A stretch of DNA of 64,000 nucleotides from positions 24,933,781 through 24,997,780 of the forward strand of contig CM064512.1 of NCBI GenBank assembly GCA_032716605.1, read 5' to 3'. The notes below the pieces were generated by a model. The model did no database searches, was not told where the DNA came from, and worked only from the letters and a program-made list of their open reading frames with translations. The translations under genes were made by a program, and so were the position numbers. Source of the DNA: Paralithodes platypus. Lineage: Eukaryota > Arthropoda > Malacostraca > Decapoda > Lithodidae. Shown piece after piece: positions 21,868 through 32,445 of this stretch; within the stretch, counting starts at the first letter, position 1, and the number at the start of each line of letters is the position of its first letter.

Positions 21868-22375
21868 ACTATGAACAGTGTGGGGAGGTTCCTCTCACAC
21901 CGCTCTCCTAGACAAAGTTGAAAGGAAGGCCTTTCGTATCATTAACTCCCGTCCACTCACCAACTCTTTGCAATCTCTCTCTCTCTCCGCCGCAATGTTG
22001 CATCTCTCTCGCTATTCTATCGCTACTATAATAATCAGTGTTCCTCAGAGCTTTTCCAGTGTATACCACCTTCTTTATGTAGGGCACGTGGTACCCGTTT
22101 TGCAACACAATCCCACCCATACTCTGTGCAACTCTCCAATCCAAGAGTGAAACGGTACTCTCAAACTTTCTTCTATTCAACAGCTGAGTTCTGGAACTCT
22201 CTCCCAGAATCAGTCTTTTCCTCTTCCTATGATTTAAATTGCTTCAAACTCCGTGTGTCCAGGCATTTTGGCTCGAACGTCCCTTAATTTTGGCCCTGTC
22301 ACTCTTTCAACTATGGGGGAGGCACTCGCTATAGGTAGTTCTGCCTCCCTCACTCACATAGAAAAACAAAACAAT
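21868..22375 (+). pseudogene. Jockey-type LINE 3' fragment, plus strand
   Basis: It begins in the RT C-terminus (MWGGSSHTALLDKVERKAFRIIN) and continues through the CPPP-like and TAELWNSLPESVFSS-like segments, with frameshifts near 22000 and 22150. It keeps the family 3' UTR (AACTATGGGGGAGGCACTCG) and ends in an A-rich tract near 22365. It is 5'-truncated, as usual for LINEs. Confidence 0.85.
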
Positions 22376-22479
22376 ATTAAGCGCGAGGAAATAATATTTT
22401 ATGGGGCAAAGATCACATAGGACCGACCTGGCTACGAAATATTCCTAAACCTATTGAAATGATTGTTATCATCCTTCTT

Positions 22480-22570
22480 TACACCAAATTAAATTAATGA
22501 AAGCATGTGATTCTCACAGGATTCACACCTAGGATATCTGATACAGAACTTACACGCTTCAACCATTACA
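22480..22570 (-). mobile_element. decayed tRNA-head SINE copy D
   Basis: Minus-strand TAATGGTTGAAGCG and GTGTGAATCCTGTGAG resemble the A and B boxes of SINE copies A-C. AAATTAATGAAAG on the body side matches them too. It is degenerate. Confidence 0.45.
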
Positions 22571-23700
22571 TACGAGGTAATGAATATAAGTGGTTAGCCA
22601 TATGGCAGGCAATTATTTAAGGGAAGGAATGGCGATTACGTTGAAAATGCAGATCAGCGACACTAAATACACCCAGCTGTAAAATAAAGTGTAACTTCAT
22701 CTAGCTTCTTGCTGAATATAGGTTGCAGTGCGCTGACTGAATCCATTACGTCAATAACACAGCCCCCTGAGGATGTACAAATGTTCGCACAAGTAGCTGA
22801 TACAAACCAATATAATATACTTAAGAATATTTCTAACAACATGTCAACAACATGTCTTTATTGCCTACCAAGTGTTATAATGTACGATATTCATTACAGG
22901 TGGTTGTATGGTTGGTCACATGGATTTGAATACAATATGGCATTTTGTTTATGGAATGAAGATTAGCATGATTATAATATTATTCAAGTGTATTTTCCTA
23001 AGCAGTATGTTCCTAAGCAGTAAGTATACAATATGACCAATACAGGTTTTATACCTAATTATTCTTTCAAGCCAATTATGTTATGTTTCAACCTTATATA
23101 ATATTACAGTGTGGATACAAAATCATACTGCCAACTCTACATAGGCCAACTCGTGATACTCCGGATTAAATTGTGCCTTGCCTTTGCGAGGGGTAAACGT
23201 GTAAGTCATCAAGTTATTTAATTAGTTGAACAAAACAAAAAAGCCCCAATATTCACTGGTTGTCCCGCTCCCTGCTTACTGAAGAGTGTGTTAAGGAGGC
23301 AGGAAAGAGAGAACAGAAAGGATAGAGTATTAACAATGTTCAACAGATTAAGGGGGAGAAAGGAGGCAAGTTTGGTAGGTAGTCCAGAACAAGGATAACA
23401 CTGCCGTGGAAAACAAAATATATGATAGAAAGAAAGGTTCTACTGTGGTCCTTGAGGCCTGTGGTCTAGACACAGAAAATAATAAATATATTAACTAATC
23501 GTTACACACTTGCCAAATAGAGAAAATTATACAGTTATGGCTAGATATACATTAGGCATGTAATTTCCAGATAATACGAACAAACAAGGTTTCTCATTGT
23601 TTTCATATATCTCATACGGATATTGGGAGAGGAAAGTAGTACAAGTTGGTCTTAAATTGTTGGAATGTCTACACGTTAATTATTACTGTTTTAATTTGTT
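22571..23700. other. unassigned sequence
   Basis: No gene recognised. An 85-codon open frame at 22709-22966 has no motif. CTGGTTGTCC-CTCCCTG-TTACTGAAG at about 23250 recurs loosely at about 28730, which suggests a shared unknown repeat. Confidence 0.45.
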
Positions 23701-23759
23701 TTGTTTTCTGTGTATATGAAGGAGAACAAAAGGTAGGCTGCCTGTAACCAGTGTCCCCC

Positions 23760-23905
23760 CAAAAATCCAAATGAATAACTGAGAACCTAATTCAAGGTAC
23801 GTTGGGGTCAAAATCCCTAGACACCCACTTTAAAGCAGTCTACGTCAAAGGATGAAGGAAAAATTGATTGAAGCAGAGAGTTTCAGACGCTGTTCACTGT
23901 ATATA
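23760..23905 (-). pseudogene. diverged Jockey-type LINE 3' end
   Basis: The segment AAGGTACGTTGGGGTCAAAA and the next 90 bp align by eye with the minus-strand 3' end of the 6376-8582 LINE (AAGGGACGTTCGAGCCAAAA and onward). Identity is clearly lower, so this is an older relative. Confidence 0.45.
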
Positions 23906-24071
23906 TTACTGGTAAGGGAGTGAAGCATGGATGTTGTTTGAGAGATGTTTAGTAAATCTAGAGTGAGATGGATGGAGGTGACGTACTTGGGAAGTTATGA
24001 TAGCGTCAATTGGGATACACAGACACATTAAGAAACCATTATGAGAATGGTGTGGTATGGAGTTGGATGTG

Positions 24072-24200
24072 CCGGAGAGAGTGAAGAGAATCACCTTGAG
24101 GTGGTACAGTCATGTGGAGCGCATGGAGAGTGAGGAAATTACTAAAAGAGTGTATGAGACTGAGATGGAAGGGCAAGGAGACAGAGTGAGAGTGAGGTGG
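24072..24200 (+). pseudogene. LINE RT C-terminal remnant (WYSHVERM type)
   Basis: An uninterrupted 43-codon frame reads ITLRWYSHVERMESEEITKR and then VYETEMEGQGDRVRVRW. The pattern L-RWYGHVERM then V-E-E-GRR-RGRPR-RW marks the end of another class of LINE reverse transcriptases common in invertebrates. Nothing else of that element is recognisable nearby. Confidence 0.7.
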
Positions 24201-24618
24201 ATCTATTGAATTGCTAGGAATATGATAACATTGATTATGGGTGGTTCAAGCCCCACCCAGACCTCCTTTGGGATCAAGACATCTGGCAATAAATATATGA
24301 TATTACTGGAAATCTAATTATTCCCTGCCAGTTCATTATACTGTATGTTAGTGTAGTAATATGTATATGTCTAGATTATATTTAAAGAGAACAGTCTTCA
24401 CGTAAAATTATACTTGAGTATGCCACATGGGGAACAGAGACTATCATTCAAAAGACATAATTATTCCACCTCGTGAAACTGCGGTTAATGGATGTCTTGA
24501 GGGAGGAAAGTGAAACAGATAAGGTAATTGATTTTTCTTTTGAATGCAGAGAATGAGGGACCCTAAGGAATAATAACTCCGATATTACATAGGCCAAGTT
24601 AAGTCTCTGGAGGTTGGG

Positions 24619-25005
24619 GTGATTATAGCAAACAGGCAAAGGACAACTATACTGCAGCTCTTGCAAAATTATAAAAACTTAAAAATGAAAAATAATAATG
24701 AAAATAACCGGCGTCTTTTCGATGATAACTGTAAATGTAAACTCTGTGTGAATGAATTTGATTTTGAACATCAAACATTTTTTAAAAGTTACATTACCAA
24801 TACAAAATTTTTGTTTCTAAATTCTTCTGTTAATGTAACATCTCCATGTAAAGTAAAGAATGTTATCTATTTAATAACCTGTGAGAAATGTGGTATACAT
24901 AATGTTGGAAAGACGGAGCAATGTTTAAGAGAAAGAGCCTACGGGCATAGATCAGGAATTAAGAACGGCATCGACTCCAAGATTCTTCTATATAAGCATT
25001 TTTAA
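24619..25005 (+). pseudogene. GIY-YIG endonuclease-like N-terminal domain
   Basis: Residues 38-43 are CKCKLC. VIYLITCEKCG (82-92) provides the GIY-like strand followed by CxxC. HNVGKTEQCLRER (94-106) matches the YVGKT-LR-R block, although the first Tyr of YIG has become Asn. HR at 110-111 follows. The domain would nick DNA to prime reverse transcription. The frame ends at KHF; a one-base shift near 25003 continues into YKIIEIVQSN and ENYWIGKLMTIYPFGLN (25020-25140), typical of the end of this domain. The start Met is not certain, since upstream sequence is also open. Confidence 0.75.
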
Positions 25006-25690
25006 CACAGATTGTACTAAATTTGATTGTAAATACAAAATTATAGAAATTGTTCAAAGTAATCAAAATGTTTTAGATAGAGAAAATTATTGGATTGGAA
25101 AATTAATGACCATCTATCCATTTGGACTTAACAATCAAATACAAAATGTAGGCAACATTTTGTATAAAGATTTATTAAAAAACGATTTTAATAACCCATA
25201 TTTTAACTTCCCTGTTTTAAACAGAAGACCTGGTAGACACGGTAAAAGAAGACTAAATACATTTAATAAAAAGAAAAACAGGTCTGATATTAAAATTATT
25301 GTTAATAATTTATATTCATTATATCGAAATTTCGGAATTAAAAAATTAAAAGACTCATTGAAAGGCCTACAAAAGAAAAGTTTTGCTCCTTTTATAGAAA
25401 ATATTCTAAATAATAAACATAATTTCACAAATAAATTTAAGAATATAGTCTTTGCTTTTATGGGATATATTAGAGCTAATTCTAAGAAATCCAAAGATAA
25501 CCGTATTAAAGATAAAGTCATGTCCACTTTAAATTATTCCTCTAAAATTTTAGACAAAATTAATGTTAACAGTCTTATTAATTCAAAGAAAGTTAAGTCC
25601 ATGTTACCAGATGGTTGTAAAGATTTCAAACCATTAATAGTGTATTCATATGAACGAAGTCTATTATTTGTAATTATAATAAAGTTTTAG
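25004..25690 (+). pseudogene. linker segment of Naiad-type polyprotein
   Basis: The open frame runs from the endonuclease end (PFGLNNQI) through NRRPGRHGKRR and a basic Asn-rich region to a frameshift near 25660, after which the RT frame continues with DNDIFNNNKCVCERVMD. I recognise no domain, but position and composition match the segment between endonuclease and RT in Naiad-type elements. Confidence 0.65.
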
Positions 25691-25731
25691 GAAATCTTTC
25701 AGATAATGATATTTTCAATAATAATAAATGC

Positions 25732-27510
25732 GTGTGTGAAAGAGTCATGGATATGCCAGCTAGCAGACGTGATGCACTAGCAAAGTTCATTTATAGTCCG
25801 ATATGTCACATATTAACAGGTGATGTAGAACTAGTTAAACATTTTGCAAACGACAAATTAGCGGAGCTATGTCGTAAAGGGTTTAAATTTAGAATAGGGA
25901 GTAATAAAGTAACATGGGACATAATTTTAAAAGATATTGTTTTTTCAGTCAATAAATTAAAAGATAAATTGTTAAAAATTGCGTGCTGCAATGCAAGAGA
26001 ACTAGAAGCATGGTCTAAATTATTAATTAAGTTAATTAGAAATAAAATTTTCTCGCTTAAAAATGAATTTAATCTTTCAGATTGTATAGACTATAATTAT
26101 AATAAGCTTAAAGCTGATTTAATAAATTTACATAAACATTTTGTAATCACTACAGTAGATAAAGCCAGCAATAATTATAGCTTCACATGTAAGAAATTTT
26201 ATCTTGAAAATATGAAAAAAGAATTAGGTATTAAGGGTAACATATTACGTAAAAATATTTGCGGTAATTCTGTTTATGAAATTCAAAATAATCTGAATAT
26301 TGATAACTTAATCGATGAACATACCAAGAAAAATATAATATTTGATATTAAACTTTCTGATAAGAACAAGTGCATTGCAAAATTATACATGTTACCTAAA
26401 TTTCATAAAAGACCTTATACATATCGCTTTATTGCCGGAGCACAATTTGCTACCACTAAAACTCTATCAGAACAAGTCGTAAATTGCTTAAAATACATTA
26501 AAAGTACTCATAAAAGATATTGTAATACCATCATGAAAAGAACTGGCATTAACTATTATTGGAGTGTTGACAATTCGTTAGAAGTTATTGATAAAATAAA
26601 TACCATGCCGAAAGTTACCTCGGTACATAGCTTCGACTTTTCAACTTTGTATACCAATTTGCCTTTAGATTTAGTATATTCAGAGCTTTGCTTTATTATA
26701 GATTTGCACTTTGACAGGTTCGTTAGGAATGGTAATTATTTCATAAATGTTTATACATATTTTAATAATGCATCACTTAGCTCTACTCCCACTAGTTCTG
26801 TATATTTTGATAGAACTAAACTTAAAGATGCCCTTAAATTCCTCCTTTTCAATACTTATGTTAGATTCGGGCCGTACATTTTCAAACAAATATTAGGAAT
26901 TCCTATGGGTGGAAATGCTAGCCCTTTAATTGCAGACTTATTCTTGCTTGCTTTAGAATTTAAATATATAAAAGACTTAGTTGACAGTAGCAAGAAAAAT
27001 AAAATTCCAGAAAAATTAGCACTTGCTAAACTGTTAAGTAATAATAGTAGATATATTGATGATATTCTTGTTTGCAATTTGTTAAATTTTAATCAAGTTG
27101 CTAAACTTATTTACCCTAATTCTATTCCCCTCACACAATGTAACGTAAATTATAAAGTTGAAAATTTTCTTGATATAAATATAGAGATTGTTAATGAACA
27201 GTGCATACTTAAAGTATATCACAAAGTTGATGATTTTAATTTTAACGTAATAAACTTTCCTTTCCCTAGTAGTAATATCGATAGTAAAATAACTTATAAT
27301 TGTTTTTATTCCCAATTAATAAGATTTTGTAAAATCTGCACTAAAGTAGATGACTTTTGGGCTAGAGCTAGGTTACTATACAGACTCTTAGTGGACAGAG
27401 GTTTTGAGGCAAGTAAATTGTTCCATAAATTTAATCTTTTTAGGGTCACTTATTGTGACTGTATTCTAAAATTTGACATCAATAATTTTAATCAAGCATT
27501 TTTAACTTGA
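25732..27510 (+). CDS. Penelope-like reverse transcriptase domain (Naiad type)
   Basis: A 592-residue frame without internal stops. Motifs in order: TTVDKASNN (140-148), LYMLPKFHKRP (218-228), catalytic motif A SFDFSTLYTNLP (300-311), GIPMGGNASPLIADLFL (389-405) and the second catalytic box YIDD (441-444). A C-terminal region with several Cys (around residues 540-580) follows. FDFSTLYTNLP and GIPMG-ASP are hallmarks of Penelope-like RTs. It probably lacks its own start, being the 3' part of the longer polyprotein. All three catalytic Asp are kept, so loss of function, if any, comes from the upstream frameshifts. Confidence 0.9.
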   Translation: MCERVMDMPASRRDALAKFIYSPICHILTGDVELVKHFANDKLAELCRKGFKFRIGSNKVTWDIILKDIVFSVNKLKDKLLKIACCNARELEAWSKLLIKLIRNKIFSLKNEFNLSDCIDYNYNKLKADLINLHKHFVITTVDKASNNYSFTCKKFYLENMKKELGIKGNILRKNICGNSVYEIQNNLNIDNLIDEHTKKNIIFDIKLSDKNKCIAKLYMLPKFHKRPYTYRFIAGAQFATTKTLSEQVVNCLKYIKSTHKRYCNTIMKRTGINYYWSVDNSLEVIDKINTMPKVTSVHSFDFSTLYTNLPLDLVYSELCFIIDLHFDRFVRNGNYFINVYTYFNNASLSSTPTSSVYFDRTKLKDALKFLLFNTYVRFGPYIFKQILGIPMGGNASPLIADLFLLALEFKYIKDLVDSSKKNKIPEKLALAKLLSNNSRYIDDILVCNLLNFNQVAKLIYPNSIPLTQCNVNYKVENFLDINIEIVNEQCILKVYHKVDDFNFNVINFPFPSSNIDSKITYNCFYSQLIRFCKICTKVDDFWARARLLYRLLVDRGFEASKLFHKFNLFRVTYCDCILKFDINNFNQAFLT

Positions 27511-30029
27511 AGTTTCTTGTATAACCTCTGCTTACTTTTTGTCTGTATTTATTGTTTATCTTTTTCTTTTTCTATTATTATTATTATTAATATTAATATT
27601 GATGATTTTTTAAATTTATTGTTCTTGTTAAAAGAGTACTCTTTGTTTAAATCTGTTGTTACTTCATATTTTGTAATTATTTGTCTTGATATTATATGTA
27701 TTCATTGTCGATAGTATCAATTGCTTACTTTTGCGATTTCCTTAGTTTATTTGTGCTATAAATGTAGGTTATTTGTAGGGTAGTTATTGATAGGGGTCAC
27801 TTGAGGCATGCTATGCTTACAGGTACCTACCCGATAGCACTATCGTTAGTGAGTGCTGTACTGTATTTTATAGATTATTTTGTAATAGTATAGATATCTT
27901 ATCAATATTTGTATTTTGTACTATTTTAATGTCTTGTCATGTTGCAAATTTGATTTTAAATAATATTTTGACATTTAACATATAGTTTCTTTATTCATGC
28001 AGAGTTTAGTAAAATTTGCCAGAACGTCCCGGACTTCCCAAACTTGACTACTTCCTTTAACGTGACGATAGTGCGTTGTTATATGTGCGATTAGTTTGCT
28101 TGGGAAACAGATTAACTTGCTCATGTAGTAATGTACACCCTATGTGGTGGATTGTGTTCTTTTATTTAATAATTTTCATTTTAGTAAACGTTGTTTCCAC
28201 ATAGCGATTTTGATAATTTAATTTGACTTTATATTGTCCTTGTCCCAATTTTGGTGTGTTTAGTTTGCAAGTTTTACATTTTAATTAATATATATTAGTA
28301 TGGTAGTGAACATTGCCTTTCTAATGACCTGTTAGTTCATATCATCAGTACTGATCTTCAATAGCATTTTGAGTAACTGTTTGTAAAATGTTATTAAACC
28401 CTCTGTGAAAAGTGTATATCAGTATCACAGAGGGACACATATGTAGCGTTAAATAATTGTTGTATTTCCTTTACAGTCCTTGTGTTTTCTAATTGCTCGT
28501 GAGTATTGCTTTGTTTTCATGTGGTGTAATGTCAAGTTAAATTTCCTCCACATTGATTTCTTATTATTTCGGCAAACTGTATATTTGACTGTGCCAGGCC
28601 GCAATGGTAGTACACGTTTACGTTTACCTTGCCTTTGCCTGCGACATGTGTAAGTTTTTATAAGTTAGAAACAATTGTACATGATATTATAATGGCAATG
28701 TGCATTACATTGAACTATTTTAATTATACGCTGGTTGTCCACATCCCTGTTTACTGAAGTTGCAAAGAGGGTTCCTAAATAATAAGTGTATATCTAACCG
28801 GCCGTATGTAATGTTGAGTAACAAATAGCAAGATATATAATAATGTGGAGGATTAGCTGTATTGTACTGTTATATAGGGATACTGAATATTGGAAATGCG
28901 TGTGCATCTTATTGTAAAGTGATAACATGTATATTCACTTCCAACTATTAATCGACTTGTGAGAGCAAAATGTCACTTCCTCACAACCCATGTCCCAGTT
29001 TATTAAACCCAACTATATAAACTGCCACATTACGAATATATAACATAGCCTTGTAACCGAACCATTTTAATTCGCGAGGACCCTGTAATTACATGTTAGT
29101 CTGGCTGTAAAGCAAGTAGTGACAGGCTGGAATAAGTAGCAAAAGGCAACCACACGACGCTAATAAATGGGACCAGTCTTGATTTGTGACAACAATCAAT
29201 AACCCGTACAGCCCCAGCGCGGCGATGTATGTAACGCACAGCCCCAGAGACGCGCCTGGGGCGTCACCCTAATTGCGCCGACCGTGACCTCAGGTGTAGC
29301 CACTCAAGAGGGCTCAGATTTGTATGGGAACTGTGTACGTATCCCACGCAACCGTGCCGATGGTTGAAAACTCTCAAAGTCCACGTGCGTGCGCGCGAGC
29401 GCGCAATAACCTGTTTTTTTGGGATAATTGCCTTCAATTTTTTACTCTTGTAAAATCCGTTTTCGGGGTCTTTGTAGGACCATTTTTTAAGCTTTTTGAG
29501 CGGTTTTTCGTGGTTTTTCCTTCATTCCTAACCCATTCGCTATTGTTTCTGGAATAAAACCATTTTTTGAAAACCGGCCGGGTTCTGGTGCGCAAACATT
29601 ACAAAACTAGCCGGGGCTCCACGGGATAATTATCCTCCAACATTACCACACCGCTCCCAACCACACAACCCCATCAATGCTCACTTCGTCCCCACCCAAT
29701 CCATCGTAATAACGATTGGTGTAAGTCACCCTCTCCTGCAGTTTGCTTCGTTAATGATGGCTCATTGAGAGGTGTATTCTGAAGTAATCAATTAGATCCT
29801 CTTAGTAGTAAATAGTTGTCAAAGCCACTCATGTTTACACAGCCAATGTGGTGGTTAGGAGCAGCGAGTAATGCTCTTTCTCTTTCAGTTAATTTATGTA
29901 GCTTTACATTTGCGCCTGGCACACATTATATTTTGTTTTTACCTTACGTAGAAACTATAGGAAATAAGAGGTTTATACTCACCAATTATTGTTATATATT
30001 ATATATATGTTAGTATAGCCAGGTAATAG
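27511..30029. other. unassigned AT-rich sequence with a GC-rich island
   Basis: 27511-28000 may be the 3' UTR of the Penelope-like element. 29200-29330 is GC-rich, with a GCCCCAG-CCTGGGGC hairpin at about 29251-29271. No gene, tRNA or complete repeat was recognised. Confidence 0.5.
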
Positions 30030-30212
30030 ATTCTCTTTTAAACAGACGAGGTTAAAAGCAATAGCAGTTTCATTATTCAGGATTTTATTGTTACAGCTTT
30101 CAATAGTTCTAAAATTTAAAAAAAGGAAAATTGTTAGAACTATTGAAAGCTGTAACAATAAAATCCTGAATGCTGAAACTGCTATTGCTTTTAACCTCGT
30201 CTGTTTAAAAGA

Positions 30213-30216
<4 letters not shown>
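30030..30216. repeat. 81-bp inverted repeat, long hairpin
   Basis: The left arm 30030-30110 and right arm 30136-30216 are reverse complements with only two mismatches (at CATTAT against CAGCAT). A 25-nt loop, AAAATTTAAAAAAAGG and flanks, lies between. The right arm leads straight into (AT)n. Such arms may represent a foldback element, a recent inverted duplication or a precursor of small RNAs. Confidence 0.97.

Positions 30217-30262
<46 letters not shown>
30215..30262. repeat. (AT)n microsatellite
   Basis: About 20 AT units directly after the inverted repeat. Confidence 0.95.
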
Positions 30263-30429
30263 GTGTGTACTAGAATACAATGACACTAATGTGAAGGGTT
30301 TAAATACAGTGATGAACGAAGGGAAAATAATCGAAATTAGGCCAATTGCAAGCACCAAACCTTTACCGACAGTTCCTTGAAAATAGCTGGGAACGGAATA
30401 TTATATTGGTACAACTCACAGACTATTCA

Positions 30430-30840
30430 CGATCAAAACACTCATAGTAGACCAACCACATCAACTCATTCCTCTTATCAATTCATTACAATCTCTCACT
30501 ACACACCGCAATGTTGCATCATTCACTCGTCTACACCTATTACAATAATCAATATTCTTGAGAGCTCTATCAGTGCATGCTCCCTCCCATATGACGATTG
30601 GGTAGCATCCTCATTTCAACATATTCCCACTCCTATTCTGTCCAACTCGCTAACCCAAGAGTGAACCAATTTCCCCAGTCTTTTATTCTACTCAACAAGT
30701 AACATCTGGAACTCTCTCTCTCTCTCAATCTATCATTTCCTCGTTCTATGACTTAAACTGCTTCAAGATCCGTGTGACCATACATTTGTATTATACTGTA
30801 TTGTTCCTTGAATTTGGCCCCCTTTAACTCTTATAGCATT
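30430..30840 (+). pseudogene. old Jockey-type LINE 3' fragment
   Basis: The nucleotide sequence follows the RT C-terminus of the other Jockey copies: CACACCGCAATGTTGCATC, CAATATTCTTGAGAGCTC, TTCAACATATTCCCACTCC, TAACATCTGGAACTCTCTC and the 3' UTR TTGGCCCCCTTTAACTC. It carries many indels and substitutions, so it is much older than the copy at 6376. Confidence 0.75.
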
Positions 30841-31129
30841 GTGGTATAATACACCGGTCTTTGAATATTGCCGCCAGGCATGCTAGCCAGGGATACGGGC
30901 GTGCAAGCGCTTTGTATATTTAGCTTGTGGCTTTAAAATTACACAACATAAAATGTTCAACCAAATACCATATTCACAAACCTTGTACAGCTTGAGAAAG
31001 GTTAACACCCCATGTTTCCAGGTTGCTTTGTTCCTTGTTTAATACCACGAGAGCCTCAAGCAACACTCCACTCCTTGAGCGTGCGTGCGTATATATGTCT
31101 GGGATTGACATTATATCAATACTCGCCTG

Positions 31130-31400
31130 TGTGTACAGTAGCCCAACTAAGTTTTGCGACAAAATAATAGGTATGTGACACCTGTCTAGTTTGCAGTCCC
31201 GTCCCAAGCCTGTATGGTCGTGTCTAGCAGAGACCGTGCAGGTTTCTAGGCAAGCGCCACCACCTGAGCTACTACAGCCAGGGCACACAGACACAGTACT
31301 CGCAAACGCTGGGCGCTACATAATATGATGACAATATTGCCATTATTATTTGTTTGTATAATAATAGAAGGCTCTCTCTCTCTCTCTCCGCTAAATATAA
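31130..31400 (-). mobile_element. dispersed repeat with tRNA-like block, copy 1
   Basis: The reverse complement of this segment matches 48690-48965 closely: an (AG)n tract, CTTCTATTATTATACAAACA, GTAGCGCCCAGCG, then a tRNA-like TAGCTCAGGTGGTGGCGC, CTAGAAACCT, CGGTCTCTGCTAGACACGAC and TTAGTTGGGCTACTG. The TAGCTCAG-TGG motif looks like an A box, so a SINE is possible. Confidence 0.75.
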
Positions 31401-31545
31401 ATATATTTACGTGCGACAAACTGTATAGACTAGCACACACACACACCAGAATGGTAAGCGTCATTACTGTATAGATCCACATTCTCTACATAACTTAAAA
31501 TGAACACAATAAGTTGCATAGATTGTTATTTTATAATCTATAATT

Positions 31546-31640
31546 TAGAGGTGGACCGGATATCCGTGTCCGCATCCGCATCCGCGGATATCCGCATAAT
31601 TTTGTACATCCGCATCCAATAATGCGGATATAGTGCGGAT
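31546..31640 (+). repeat. left end and subterminal repeats of hAT element
   Basis: TAGAGGTGGACCGG followed by repeated CCGCATCCGC and GCGGATAT motifs, in both orientations, which are probable transposase-binding sites. Confidence 0.8.
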
Positions 31641-32445
31641 ATTTTCATAACTAGTAAGTCATAAAAACTTATTATATTTACACTTTTACAGAATAACTAA
31701 TTAACTATTAACCCCTTGAAGCTCTGACACGTTTTAGCAGTTTATTTTTGCTATCATTAGACGATTTTATGCTGCTTAGGAAGGATATGTGGGTATTAAA
31801 AGGGTAAAGAACTAAAGAGTAAAGACTATCCCAATCAACCCTCTGACTTCCATATACCCTTCCTAATCTGAAAAAAATCGTGTAATAATAGTCAGAGAAC
31901 AAACAAATTAAGTGCATCATGGTTCTTTTCATGGATCCTCAGAGGGTTAAGAAGTAAATAGGGCTAATATTGACATATATTTGTTTATAAAAATTAAGCA
32001 ATCAATAATAAATATAACTATTATATGCCTAGATAGTAGGACTAGTTTAGTACAGTTACTTTCCTCTCTCTCATTCCCTTCTTCCTCCTCTCTCACTTGT
32101 ACACGTTCAATACGAAGTATTGCCAGTAAAGGACTACTAAAACATTTAATTCTTGGGAGCTTTTTCGTAACAAATGTGTGGTGTTCAATGTTACATTGCC
32201 GTTCCCTTTCGTTTAATAGATCCTATTTTTTGTGTTTCAAACAATATATAACTTTACATATAGCGAAAATTATTACATGTCGTACTGGTAAGTTGGTAAC
32301 TGATTTGTGAGGGAATCAGCGTTAGCTATGCCCTGTGAGGCTGTGCCGGGCGCCCATACATAAAACATTAGTTGCGTGGTAGTGTTCATATTGAGAGGGT
32401 GATGCCATTACTGTCAGTTACTTTCGCAAACAGTCTTTTGACTTG

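Larger units (their letters stand above)
24600..27510 (+). mobile_element. Penelope-like element, Naiad type (GIY-YIG before RT)
   Basis: Three plus-strand frames give one broken polyprotein: a GIY-YIG endonuclease-like N-terminus with Cys motifs (24619-25005), a lysine/asparagine-rich linker (25010-25680) and a Penelope-type RT (25732-27510). Canonical Penelope elements carry GIY-YIG after the RT. The reversed order with a CxxC motif is described for the Naiad/Chlamys group. Composition is AT-rich, unlike the gypsy elements. I cannot fix the outer boundaries, and no terminal repeat or target duplication is evident. Confidence 0.8.

Noticed and set aside
28318..28348. Hammerhead ribozyme core (CTGATGA and GAAA) near the Penelope-like element
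   Set aside because: It lies on the strand opposite to the element, and stem II has a mismatch. Penelope-type ribozymes should be on the sense strand.
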